64,000 bases of DNA from JAABRB01 sp963735025. Its GTDB lineage: Bacteria; Pseudomonadota; Gammaproteobacteria; Burkholderiales; SG8-39. The translations under genes were made by a program, and so were the position numbers. The first letter of the stretch is position 1; the number at the start of each line of letters is the position of its first letter. The notes under the pieces are model-generated. The model saw only the letters and a list, made by a program, of their open reading frames with translations. It ran no database searches and was not told where the DNA came from. The stretch lies in NCBI GenBank assembly GCA_963735025.1, contig CAVTJG010000009.1, positions 2,225,282-2,289,281 on the forward strand, read 5' to 3'. Shown piece after piece: positions 18,045 to 26,159 of this stretch.

Positions 18045-18999
18045 ATGACGGAAGAAGCGCAAAGCACCATGGACTCACCCATCGAACTGGGCGCCCGCAA
18101 GGTGATCGACGGCCAGGAGCGCGTCTACTACGACGGCTACTGGGTCAAGACCTATCCGGTTCCCGCCGATACGCTCGAGGCCAAAAAGGAGCTCATCGCG
18201 GCGCTCACGCGCCGTCTCTTCAACCACACGGAGCACGGGCTGAACATGCCCGGCACGCGACTCGACGAGGCACGGCGCACCTACGAGGAGGAAACCGACC
18301 CCGTGCGGCGCCGGATCAAGGGGGGCATGCTGGCTGGCGCGCTGTTCAACCGGGCTACCGGCATATTCACCCAGCTCGTGGAAATCCAGCGCCTGGGCGT
18401 CGAGATCCAGTCCAACAACCCCCTCATGCGAATGTGCGGCGAGCATCTGAAGGAAGCTCTGGAGCTGGGCAAGCTCGTGCGGCACCGGAGCGGCGAGGAG
18501 GGTATCGACGAGCTCTGGGGCGAGCCCTTCAAGGCGTTCGCGCTCCCTGTGGAGAGCTTCTACGAAAGCCGTTACATCAAGATTGCGCAGACGATGCAGG
18601 ACATCGATTCCATCGCCGAGACGCTGACCGCAACGTTCGCCGACTTGCCGCCGTTTCTCGGGATCGGGAAGTGCTTCGCCGAGCTTGCGGAGTCGGCCAA
18701 AGGTGAAAACCGAGACGCTGCGCACCGACAAGGGCATTTTCGAGGTCTGGACGACGTATGTCGCCTCCGCAGAACGGCTTGCCGCGTTCGAGCCGAAGCT
18801 CGCTCCCGACTCATCCGAGCGCGCGCGGCAGGAGGTCGCCGATGCCTTGCAGCTCATCCGGACCGGAACGGAACTTGTCAGTCACATCACGCGTGCCCGG
18901 GTGCCGATGCCCAAGAGCAAGCGTGACTTGATCGAGCGCTGCGAGCGCTTTCGAAACGGCTGCGAGGCAATCGCCCCGCACGCCGAACCCAGCACGTGA
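18045..18999 (+). CDS. Uncharacterised protein, frameshifted
   Basis: Two frames join into one protein of about 317 aa. Residues up to ...FAELAESAK read in the first frame, then VKTETLRTDKGIFEVWTTYV continues in the next after an extra g at 18702-18703 (gccaaaggtgaaa). The protein is helical and charged, with VYYDGYWVKTYPVPADTL near the start; the length and helices could suit a granule- or cell-surface-associated protein, but I do not recognise a family. The continuous coding signal across the break argues for a single gene. Confidence 0.6.
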
Positions 19000-19024
19000 A
19001 CGGGCGGTAGCCGCTGCCGGGGCC

Positions 19025-19648
19025 TTATATCTTCGCGTCGGGATCGGCTTCCAGTTCCTGAAGCAGTCCGTCGCTCAGGCGGTAAATCCAGGGGTGGACG
19101 ACGACTTCCTGGCCGCGCTTCAGGGCGTCCTGATAAACGGTCGTCCGCCGCACGTTGCTTGCCTGGTCGACCACGTTCAGCTCGCAGAGGCGATCCAGCG
19201 CGCGTGCTTCGTCGCCAAGTGCGTCGAGCTCCGGGCGATGGCGCTCCTGGGTGTCCTGGATGTGGCGCAGCCAGTTGTCGATCAGGCCGAGCGGCGCGCC
19301 GCGTCTTGCCGCCGCAATCCCTCCGCAGCCGTAGTGACCGCACACGATCACGTGCTGCACGTGCAGCACGTCGATCGCGTACTGCAGCGCCGACAGGCAA
19401 TTCAGGTCGGTGTGGACCACCAGGTTGGCGACATTGCGGTGCACGAACATCTCGCCTGGCAGCAGCCCGACGATCTCGTTGGCGGGAACGCGGCTATCCG
19501 CGCAGCCGATCCACATGTAGCGCGGCGCCTGCTGGTCGACGAGCCGGTCGAAGAAGTCGGGCTGCGCGCGGGTTATGCGCGCAGCCCAGCGACGATTGTT
19601 CTCGAAGAGCTCGGGCAAGTGCGGCACGCCATGGCGGTGCGATGTCAT
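19025..19648 (-). CDS. can: Beta-carbonic anhydrase
   Basis: 207 aa cytosolic enzyme interconverting CO2 and bicarbonate. Zinc ligands are visible: Cys in MWIGCADSRVPAN (with the Asp-Arg dyad), then His and Cys in VCGHYGCGG. The substrate-channel segment GEMFVHRNVANLV is intact. Start taken at ATG 19648 (MTSHRHGV); ATG 19663 five codons upstream is an alternative. Neither has a strong Shine-Dalgarno. Confidence 0.95.
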   Translation of the reverse strand: MTSHRHGVPHLPELFENNRRWAARITRAQPDFFDRLVDQQAPRYMWIGCADSRVPANEIVGLLPGEMFVHRNVANLVVHTDLNCLSALQYAIDVLHVQHVIVCGHYGCGGIAAARRGAPLGLIDNWLRHIQDTQERHRPELDALGDEARALDRLCELNVVDQASNVRRTTVYQDALKRGQEVVVHPWIYRLSDGLLQELEADPDAKI

Positions 19649-19689
19649 CGATCGGATCGCCATTCGACCGCGAAGCAATGGATCGCGGG

Positions 19690-20247
19690 CTACTTCTTGC
19701 GACCGTACTTGCCCGTCAGCGTCGCTTTGCCGAGCGAATTGGCGTTCACCATGTACCCGACGAGCGACGCCTGCGCATCGGGCGCCAAGTCGAGCTTGTC
19801 GACCTTGAGCGCGACGATCGTGAAGTTGTAGCGGTGCGGCTTGTCGCCGGCCGGCGGGCACGGACCACCCCAGCCCGGACCGCCGAAGTCGGTCGTGATT
19901 TGTACCGCGCCTTTGGGCAGGTTGGCGCCGTCGGCGGTACCTGCGCCCTTCGCGAGCTCCGTGACGCTCGCCGGAATATTGATCACGAGCCAGTGCCACC
20001 AACCGGCACCACCGGTAGGCGCATCGGGGTCGTGCACGAGCAGCGCAAAACTCTTCGTTCCCGCCGGCGCCCCCGTCCACTTCAATGCGGGCGAAACGTT
20101 TTTGCCCGTGCAGCCGAAGCCGTTGAAGACCTGCTCGGCGGAAATCGTCCCACCGGACTTGATGTCGGGGCTCGTGAGCTTGAACTGCGCATGCGCGGCG
20201 CCGGCAAGCATCAATCCCAGAAAAAGCGTTATGAAACGCGCGAACAT
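19690..20247 (-). CDS. YbhB/YbcL family PEBP-like protein, exported
   Basis: 185 aa. Start ATG 20247 follows a strong aagaggaggc site. Signal peptide MFARFITLFLGLMLAGAAHA is cleaved before QFKLTSPDI. The phosphatidylethanolamine-binding fold shows as LLVHDPDAPTGGAGWWHWLV and GPCPPAGDKPHRYNFTIVAL. The function of bacterial members is uncertain. It sits 41 bp upstream of the carbonic anhydrase on the same strand and may be co-transcribed. Confidence 0.93.
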   Translation of the reverse strand: MFARFITLFLGLMLAGAAHAQFKLTSPDIKSGGTISAEQVFNGFGCTGKNVSPALKWTGAPAGTKSFALLVHDPDAPTGGAGWWHWLVINIPASVTELAKGAGTADGANLPKGAVQITTDFGGPGWGGPCPPAGDKPHRYNFTIVALKVDKLDLAPDAQASLVGYMVNANSLGKATLTGKYGRKK

Positions 20248-20412
20248 GTGAGCCTCCTCTTCTTGTGTGGCGTCCGAACGGACCATCGACGGACGCAAGT
20301 ATAGGACAGCTTTTGGCCGCGTCGCGTCGTGAGCCGGGGTCGCCAGGGGCGAGTCGGAAGAGCTCCCCGGGAAGGGAGCATGCAACAAGCCGGAGAGTGC
20401 GCGCCTGTCGCG

Positions 20413-20853
20413 CTAGTGATCGACGGACGGCTGGCCGGCCGCGAACTGCGCGCGGATTTCCCGGATCTCGTCCAGCCAGCGTTGCGTGTTGCGCGCGACG
20501 GTCGGCACTACGTGCGGCCTCGATTCGCCACCACCGTAATCCAGGAGTATGTCGGCTGCAGCGAGCCGCGTTCGCAACGAGATGCCGCTGTCGTTCATGA
20601 CCCCGAGCAACACCTTCAGGGCATCGTGCCGGTGCAAACGGACATCTTCCTGCAGGTCTTCGCCCCAGCCGCGCTCGAGCAGGCTGCGGGCCGCGGCGAT
20701 GCGCGCCTGCGGCACGGCTTTCGGATTGCCGAGGACTTTGATGATCAGGGCCAGCGCGGCCTGCGCGTGTTCGCGCGCCAGGTTTCTCAGATCATGCTGG
20801 CTTATTGCCGTGCTGCTCGAACTTCCGGATTGACCCGATTCGAATTTCATCAT
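20413..20853 (-). CDS. Small uncharacterised helical protein
   Basis: 146 aa. The centre is a run of paired helices (RNLAREHAQAALALIIKVL, ARIAAARSLLERGWGE, RTRLAAADILLDYGGG) that resemble HEAT-like or terminase-small-subunit-like repeats. No membrane segment. The family is not recognised with certainty. Coding bias matches the neighbours. Confidence 0.6.
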   Translation of the reverse strand: MMKFESGQSGSSSSTAISQHDLRNLAREHAQAALALIIKVLGNPKAVPQARIAAARSLLERGWGEDLQEDVRLHRHDALKVLLGVMNDSGISLRTRLAAADILLDYGGGESRPHVVPTVARNTQRWLDEIREIRAQFAAGQPSVDH

Positions 20854-21290
20854 TCTCGTGTTTTGGAAACGTTACTCGGGACGCCGCACGTCACGACGCC
20901 GAGGGCTTGCCCGCCGCCATCGAATAGCGCGCCTTCAGGAAACAATGGATGCCGAGACGCACATACGCTGGTGCGAAGAGCGGTCCTACCAAGAGCGGTC
21001 CTACCAAGAGCGGTCATACCATGAGTGGTCATACCAAGTGCGGTCATACCATGAGTGGTCATACCGTTTGTCTCGTTAGCCACGTATCGATCGAACAAGT
21101 GTCGATAGTCGGACAAGCGTCGGTACGCCAGAAAATATCTCCGCCGGGTCCGACGTTATGACGCATGCATGAACCGGGCCTGATCCGAAAATGTCCCGTA
21201 ACTCAATGGTTTGTCACACAAGTCTGGCAGGTGCGGGCGCATCCTGTAAGGTCACGCGACAGCGGAAGTGGCCAACGGCGGTTCGAACCT
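20854..21290. other. Gene-free stretch holding a minisatellite
   Basis: About 437 bp with no convincing gene apart from the 15-bp tandem repeat at 20976-21065. Short frames crossing the repeat encode only low-complexity peptides (KSGPTKSGHTMSGHT-like on the plus strand). Confidence 0.6.
20976..21065. repeat. Six tandem copies of a 15-bp unit
   Basis: Units: aagagcggtcctacc twice, aagagcggtcatacc, atgagtggtcatacc, aagtgcggtcatacc, atgagtggtcatacc. No spacer is present between copies, and the length is a multiple of three. Confidence 0.9.
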
Positions 21291-22079
21291 TTACGACTTT
21301 TCGAAGCCACGGATCAGGGCCGCCCGTGCGGTGGCAGCCTGCATCAGCAGCGAAAAGTCCGATCCGGCCAGGATGAGCCGCGCGCCCATGCCGACGAAGC
21401 GCTCGAGGAGCTCCGGCGTGTACATCCCGCCCATGCCCGGGAATTTGCCGTGCTTCCTGCACGCCGCGATGACCTTCGTATAGGCGTCGATCACGCGCGG
21501 ATCGAGGAAGTTGCCGGGGATGCCCATCTCGAAGCAGAGATCGTTCGTGCCGATGAGGAGCACATCGATGCCCGGCACGGCGGCGATGGCCTCGCAGTTC
21601 GCGACGCCCTGCGGGGACTCGATCATCACCACGACGAGCGTCTCTTCGTTCACCACGCGGGCCAGCTCGCCCACCGGCATCGGCGCGAAACCGGTCTGCT
21701 GCAATCCGCCGCCCATCGAGCGGTGACCGACCGGCGGAAAGCGGCAGTGGTCCGCGATCCGTTGCGCCTGCTCGGCGGTGTCCACGTGCGGTACCACCAC
21801 GCCCTGCGCGCCGTTGTCGAGCATGCGCGAGGCGTGATAGTGCTCGTAGCCCGGCACGCGCACGATCGGCGTGATGCCCACCGCCAGCGAGGCCGCGGCG
21901 ATCTGCGCGGCGGTGTCAAGGCCCATCGAGCTGTGCTCGCGATCGATGAAGAGCCAGTCGAAGCCGCTGGTCTTGACGATCTGCGCGATGTCCACGGTGC
22001 GCGCCTGGCGCAGCCCCAGTCCGATGGCGAGCTTGCCCTCGCGCAGCTGACGCTTGGCGTGATTGACGACTGCCGACAT
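21291..22079 (-). CDS. HpcH/HpaI-family aldolase
   Basis: 262 aa class II pyruvate aldolase of the HpcH/GarL type, cleaving hydroxy-keto acids to pyruvate and an aldehyde. Markers: FDWLFIDREHSSM, the GAQGVVVPHVDTAEQA segment, the metal-binding MIESPQGVANCEAIAAVPGIDVLLIGTNDL region (Glu and Asp ligands). Start ATG 22079 follows ccggaggaggc. The LysR gene upstream on the same strand may regulate it. Confidence 0.92.
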   Translation of the reverse strand: MSAVVNHAKRQLREGKLAIGLGLRQARTVDIAQIVKTSGFDWLFIDREHSSMGLDTAAQIAAASLAVGITPIVRVPGYEHYHASRMLDNGAQGVVVPHVDTAEQAQRIADHCRFPPVGHRSMGGGLQQTGFAPMPVGELARVVNEETLVVVMIESPQGVANCEAIAAVPGIDVLLIGTNDLCFEMGIPGNFLDPRVIDAYTKVIAACRKHGKFPGMGGMYTPELLERFVGMGARLILAGSDFSLLMQAATARAALIRGFEKS

Positions 22080-22150
22080 GGTGCCTCCTCCGGTCAACGT
22101 TCACCGGAGCGCAGCATACCCCGGCCGCCGCGGGGCACGGGAGAAAGCCT

Positions 22151-22287
22151 GTCATTCCCGCGCAAGCGGGAATCCAGATCCAGGCTGAGGCGCGCGAGAA
22201 AGCCCGTCATTCCCGCGCAAGCGGGAATCCAGATCCAGTCTGATCAAACTCAGAAGCGTGCTGGATCCCCGCGTGCGCGGGGATGAC
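22151..22287. repeat. Three copies of palindromic repeat family A
   Basis: 27-bp units at 22151-22177 and 22206-22232 in direct orientation (gtcattcccgcgcaagcgg...) and an inverted copy at 22261-22287. The first two are separated by a partly duplicated spacer (agatccag). Confidence 0.85.
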
Positions 22288-22291
22288 TCGA

Positions 22292-23269
22292 TCAGTCCGC
22301 CGACGCAGCCTGAACGCGAGGTATTGGTTTTTTCCCCTCCTTTTCAAGGAGGGGTGCCGCCGGAGGCGGCGGGGTGGTTGACTGCCCAGGACCAAGCTGC
22401 CAAAGCTCGCGCAACATTCGCAGCAGCACGGCGATCAGCGGATCCTGCGCGCGCTCGGCGAGATAGATGAACCAGAGCGTGGTGGGCAGCCGCGGCGGCT
22501 CCCACACGAAGAGCTTGCCTGCCTGCTGCATCGCGAGCGCCACGTCCTCGCGAACGAGCGATACGCCCACGCCGGACTGGACGAGGTTGGCGATCACGCC
22601 TTCGTTGTCCGCCTCGACCCAGCGCACCGGCTGCACGTGATTCTCGCTGAAAAGCCCGCGCGAGAGCGCGTAGTGCGTGCTCTTCTCGGGCGCCAGGATC
22701 CAGGGCAGGGCGGCAATGTCGGTCCACGTCGCGTTGTCGAACCGCTCCGCCCAGTCTGCGGCCGCCACCACGCGGTAGACCATCTCCGTGAGCCGCAGGC
22801 CCGCCACACCCGAATCGGGCAATTCGCCGAAATAGAAGCTCGCGTCGAGCCCGCCGTCCATCACGCTCTCGAGCGCGGACTTGGAAAAGACGTTGTGCAG
22901 CTCGAGATCCAGGTGCGGATAGCGCTCCACGGCGAGGCCGAGCAGCTTGCCGACCCGGATGAAATGCGGATCGCTCAGCGTTCCGATGCTCAGCTTGCCG
23001 ACCACCTGGTCGCTGAGCGCGCTGGCCTGAGTCTTGAGCGCGTCTGCCGCGGCGAGCACGCGCTGCGCGGTCTCGAGCAGCTCCCGGCCCACCAGCGTGA
23101 GCTCCATGCCGCTCGAGGTGCGGTCGAAAAGACGCTGTCCGAGCTCCTCTTCGAGCGCCTTGATCTGGGCGCTGACCGCAGGCTGGCTGAGATGCAGGCG
23201 ATCGGCCGCGCGGGTCAGCTGCCCGCTATCGGCGACCGCGGCGAAGGCGCGTAGTTGGTAAAGCTCCAT
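22292..23269 (-). CDS. LysR-family transcriptional regulator
   Basis: 325 aa. N-terminal HTH MELYQLRAFAAVADSGQLT...LHLSQPAVSAQIKALEEELG, followed by the periplasmic-binding-like effector domain (about 90-295). The last ~25 residues (STTPPPPAAPLLEKEGKK and on) are encoded by intergenic repeat family B, so the natural stop seems to have been lost or displaced by the repeat. The AT-rich region upstream carries a possible LysR box. The HpcH aldolase gene lies downstream in the same direction. Confidence 0.92.
   Translation of the reverse strand: MELYQLRAFAAVADSGQLTRAADRLHLSQPAVSAQIKALEEELGQRLFDRTSSGMELTLVGRELLETAQRVLAAADALKTQASALSDQVVGKLSIGTLSDPHFIRVGKLLGLAVERYPHLDLELHNVFSKSALESVMDGGLDASFYFGELPDSGVAGLRLTEMVYRVVAAADWAERFDNATWTDIAALPWILAPEKSTHYALSRGLFSENHVQPVRWVEADNEGVIANLVQSGVGVSLVREDVALAMQQAGKLFVWEPPRLPTTLWFIYLAERAQDPLIAVLLRMLRELWQLGPGQSTTPPPPAAPLLEKEGKKPIPRVQAASAD
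22338..22378. repeat. Family B repeat inside the LysR 3' end
   Basis: cccctccttttcaaggaggg plus gccgccggaggcggcgggg, matching the units at 2350-2453 and 24427-24552. It is translated as the C-terminal tail of the LysR protein. Confidence 0.8.
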
Positions 23270-23274
23270 GGCTC

Positions 23275-23291
23275 ATATGATACGACCATAT
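23275..23291. promoter_or_regulatory. Candidate LysR-type operator
   Basis: atatg-atacgac-catat, a 5-bp-arm palindrome just upstream of the LysR start codon, in an AT-rich divergent intergenic region. The T-N11-A spacing fits LysR boxes. Not verified. Confidence 0.4.
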
Positions 23292-23451
23292 TCTGGCAAT
23301 AATGTTGCAAAGCAATATGACAAATGGGTGATTCTGAGAAATCTAACCTAAGTATCTGAAAAGGCGAATTGCAATCAGGCGGCGCCACCCCTACATTTCT
23401 ACCATGCACCGCAACAAAAAGGTGCAATTTGACCAGCCAGGAGCACCCAGC

Positions 23452-23805
23452 ATGACGCAAGACACTGTTTTTAAAGTTAGCGACGACTCACTTCAGGCCC
23501 GTCAAGCGGCCGCCGCGAGGAACCGCGCCGACCCCGAAAACCCGGATTTCTCGGCCTGGTTCGGGACGGACCTCACCCACGACGACATCATGGCCATCGA
23601 GCGGGAGGCCCGCGAGCTGCGTTCCCGCGTGTTCGCACTGATGATCCGCCGGATGGGCCGCTCGATCGAGCGCACCTTCTGGCGCATGCGCCAGCGCGAC
23701 ATGGAAAAGTACCTCTCCAAGTCGAGCGATCTCGTCGATCTCGAGCGCCGTATTCGCGAGCTCGAGCGCGGGCGCGGCCCGGGCATCGGCGGACTCTCCT
23801 ACTGA
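23452..23805 (+). CDS. Conserved small protein with DUF3563-like C-terminus
   Basis: 117 aa, started at ATG 23452 after ccaggag. The basic helix RRMGRSIERTFWRMRQRDMEKYLSKS (split: RRMGRSIERTFW) is followed by DLVDLERRIRELERG. The motif YL-x2-S-x-DL-x-DLE-x-R is that of DUF3563, short proteins common in betaproteobacteria. Function unknown. Divergent from the LysR gene. Confidence 0.7.
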   Translation: MTQDTVFKVSDDSLQARQAAAARNRADPENPDFSAWFGTDLTHDDIMAIEREARELRSRVFALMIRRMGRSIERTFWRMRQRDMEKYLSKSSDLVDLERRIRELERGRGPGIGGLSY

Positions 23806-23909
23806 GCGCCTACCGCTCAGATTCCCGCCCGCACCGTGACCCCTCCCGGTCACGTGTGCGCCGGCCCGGTGCGTCCCGCATCGGCCACCAACCGCTCAAG
23901 GGAATCTTC

Positions 23910-24401
23910 ATGACGCCTGTACCAAGAGCGCTGCAACGTCACGAGCGTGCACTCATTGCGAACCACTTTTTCGCCCTCTCGCCCGACGATCGCAATTTGC
24001 GATTCGGCGCGGCGGTCGGCGCCTACACCATCCGCGACTACGTGAGCCGCATCGATTTCGACCGCGACGCCTTCTTCGGCGTGCTCGATGCAAGCCATGT
24101 GCTCATCGGCGGAGTCCATGTTGCACGCGGACACGGCTACGCCGAACTCGGACTTTCCGTATTGTCCGGGAACCGCCGGCTCGGCATCGGCAGCGCCCTT
24201 GTACGCGCGAGCTGCCTGCGCTGCAACGAGTGGGGCGTGCGCGAGCTCTTCATGCGTTGCGCGGCGACGAACTACCCGATGCGCAATCTCGCCCGGAAGC
24301 ACGGCATGCGCGTGCTCGTCGAAGCCGGCGACGCCGACGCCTCGCTCCCGCTCCCCAGCCTCGCCCCGCCACCGCAGACCGTAGTGCTCGCAGAGGCTTA
24401 G
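23910..24401 (+). CDS. GNAT-family N-acetyltransferase
   Basis: 163 aa, start ATG 23910. The acetyl-CoA binding loop is GNRRLGIGSALVRASCLRC (R-x2-G-x-G/A), preceded by GYAELGLSVLSG and followed by MRCAATNYPMRNLARKHGM, the usual fourth motif. The substrate cannot be predicted. It is 104 bp downstream of the DUF3563-like gene, possibly in the same transcript. Confidence 0.88.
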   Translation: MTPVPRALQRHERALIANHFFALSPDDRNLRFGAAVGAYTIRDYVSRIDFDRDAFFGVLDASHVLIGGVHVARGHGYAELGLSVLSGNRRLGIGSALVRASCLRCNEWGVRELFMRCAATNYPMRNLARKHGMRVLVEAGDADASLPLPSLAPPPQTVVLAEA

Positions 24402-24426
24402 CCAGCGAAGGCATTGAAAGTTTCTT

Positions 24427-24552
24427 CCCCTCCTTTCCAAGGGTGAGCCGGGGTTTCGAAGAACGTGCCTGCGCACGTTCGAGCCGGCGAACGCCCGAAG
24501 CGTCCCCGCTTCGGGCCGGGCGGGGTGCCGCCGAAGGCGGCGGGGTGGTTTA
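24427..24552. repeat. Expanded copy of repeat family B
   Basis: Starts cccctcctttccaag and ends gccgccgaaggcggcggggt, with an internal insert containing two extra hairpins (gaacgtgcctgcgcacgttc and cgaagcgtccccgcttcg). Confidence 0.75.
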
Positions 24553-24558
24553 TCGCGC

Positions 24559-24861
24559 TTATTCGACTCGCTCGAACGCCAATCTCAACCCCGCCGCTCG
24601 CAGCACCGCATGCAATGTGCTCAATCGCGGATTTCCATTGGGAGACAAGGCTCGGTAAAGACTCTCGCGCGGTAGACCGGCAGCCTTCGCCACCTTTGCC
24701 ATTCCAAGCGCCTCCGCGACCGTGCGAAGTGCGAGCAGCGCGGTCTGCGGATCGTCCTCCTCGGCCGCAGCGTTCAAGTATTCAATCGCAAGCTGGGGAT
24801 CCTCTTTGAGCTCCTCGATGAACTGTTTCCGATGGGGAACGCTTGTCTTACGCCGACTCAT
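24559..24861 (-). CDS. Orphan HI1420-type antitoxin (HTH)
   Basis: 100 aa. GMAKVAKAAGLPRESLYRALS is the helix-turn-helix, followed by NPRLSTLHAVLRAAGLRL, the pattern of addiction-module antidotes of the HI1420 family. The matching RelE/HI1419-like toxin would be expected immediately upstream, but no complete frame is there; only a short codon run ending DDFFARLRAQESDQ overlaps its start. It therefore looks like a surviving antitoxin. Confidence 0.75.
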   Translation of the reverse strand: MSRRKTSVPHRKQFIEELKEDPQLAIEYLNAAAEEDDPQTALLALRTVAEALGMAKVAKAAGLPRESLYRALSPNGNPRLSTLHAVLRAAGLRLAFERVE

Positions 24862-25004
24862 TGGTCCGACTCCTGCGCTCGCAGCCTTGCAAAGAAGTCA
24901 TCGTAACGTATAAGTCACAACCCGCGTGAGACGCATCGGCGATATGAAAAAGTGCCAGCGCGATAAAGCATCGCACGGAGATTTCACGGCTCATGGGGTG
25001 AACC

Positions 25005-25505
25005 CTACCGCCCCGCAAAAGCAAGCATCCCCGCCGCAATCCCCCCGGCAAGCGGCGGCAGCAGCAACGTCACGCCCACCCGCAGCGCGACGAAGCGCGG
25101 TCCGAGCATCGGCCACTCGAACGCCACGATGCGAATTACCCCGAGCGTCGACCACGACGTGATGAGCGCCACGAGCTGCGGCAATCCCGCACCCGCGTCA
25201 TAGAATGACACCGCGAGCGGAAACGCCACGAACGGCCCACCCGGCAGGATGCTGCCTGCCGCGGTCGCCGCGAGTATCCCGATCAATCCGGAGTCCGGCC
25301 CGATCGCCGCGCCCACGATGTCGCGCGGCAGGATCTGCGAAAGAAACGACGCGGCGAGCAGCGCCAGCGGCAACCGGATCACAAGCTCTCGGGCGAACGC
25401 GAGCGCCCGCCGTCCCGCATCGGCGAGCGCGGTAGGCGACCGCAGCCGCGCCACCGCGCCGATCACGATCACGAGACTCCACAGGACGAGCTCTGCTACG
25501 CCCAT
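25005..25505 (-). CDS. Permease half, DUF318/ArsP-like
   Basis: 166 aa with about five membrane helices. ILPGGPFVAFPLAVSFYDAGAG and LITSWSTLGVIRIVAFEWP mirror the partner gene upstream. The pattern resembles one half of the two-repeat permeases of COG0701 (PF03773). 3 bp from the other half, so the two probably form a heterodimeric channel in the inner membrane. The cargo is unknown. Confidence 0.7.
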   Translation of the reverse strand: MGVAELVLWSLVIVIGAVARLRSPTALADAGRRALAFARELVIRLPLALLAASFLSQILPRDIVGAAIGPDSGLIGILAATAAGSILPGGPFVAFPLAVSFYDAGAGLPQLVALITSWSTLGVIRIVAFEWPMLGPRFVALRVGVTLLLPPLAGGIAAGMLAFAGR

Positions 25506-25508
25506 GCG

Positions 25509-26033
25509 TCACTTGCTCCGCGGTCGCACGGCAACCCGTGCAGCGACAGCTCGCGCCGCAATTCCGGCAAGAAACGCGAGCGGTAGCGACGCCACCACGC
25601 GCAGCACCACGAAATCCCAACCGATGAGCGGAATCTCCCACACCAGGATGCGATTCAGTCCCAGCACGCTCCACGACGTGAGATAGGCGACCAGCACGCC
25701 GATATCCGCGCCGGCCTCGGCGAGCGCCACGACGAGCGGAAACGACGTGAACGGTCCGCCCGGCGTGATGACGCCGATGGCGACGGCGAGCACCAGCCCG
25801 CGCATGCCGGACGCCGCGCCCAGCCAGTTCTTCACCCGATCGCGCGGCACCAGCCCCTGAACGAATCCCGCGAGCAGCAGTCCCGCGGCAAAGATCGGCA
25901 AGATCGTGAGCAGCGTGCGCCCGGCGTTGCCGAGCGCCGCCTGGATCGCCGCAAGCCCGCCGAGCCACGCGCACACCGCGCCCGCGCCGATGGCAAACGC
26001 CAGGAATCCCAAATCAGTTCGATTGATGCGCAC
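25509..26033 (-). CDS. Permease half, DUF318/ArsP-like
   Basis: 174 aa from GTG 26033 (VRINRTDLGF); an earlier GTG at 26072 is possible. About five helices. The signature VITPGGPFTSFPLVVALAEAGADI and YLTSWSVLGLNRILVWEIPLI parallels the downstream gene, showing an ancestral duplication. Divergent from the TRAP operon. Confidence 0.7.
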   Translation of the reverse strand: MRINRTDLGFLAFAIGAGAVCAWLGGLAAIQAALGNAGRTLLTILPIFAAGLLLAGFVQGLVPRDRVKNWLGAASGMRGLVLAVAIGVITPGGPFTSFPLVVALAEAGADIGVLVAYLTSWSVLGLNRILVWEIPLIGWDFVVLRVVASLPLAFLAGIAARAVAARVAVRPRSK

Positions 26034-26159
26034 GCGCGGATGATGCCGGGGCGGGCGGGAGGGGGCAACCACGGGACAGTGCCGTTCGCGTGCGCGGAGT
26101 GGTCTGTGCTAGCCTTTCGCTGTCTGCGCCGACCTGGCGCACGTCATCCGGGAGGGGAC

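Noticed and set aside
20976..21065. Tandem repeats as a CRISPR array
   Set aside because: The units are 15 bp with no spacers, and no cas genes are nearby.
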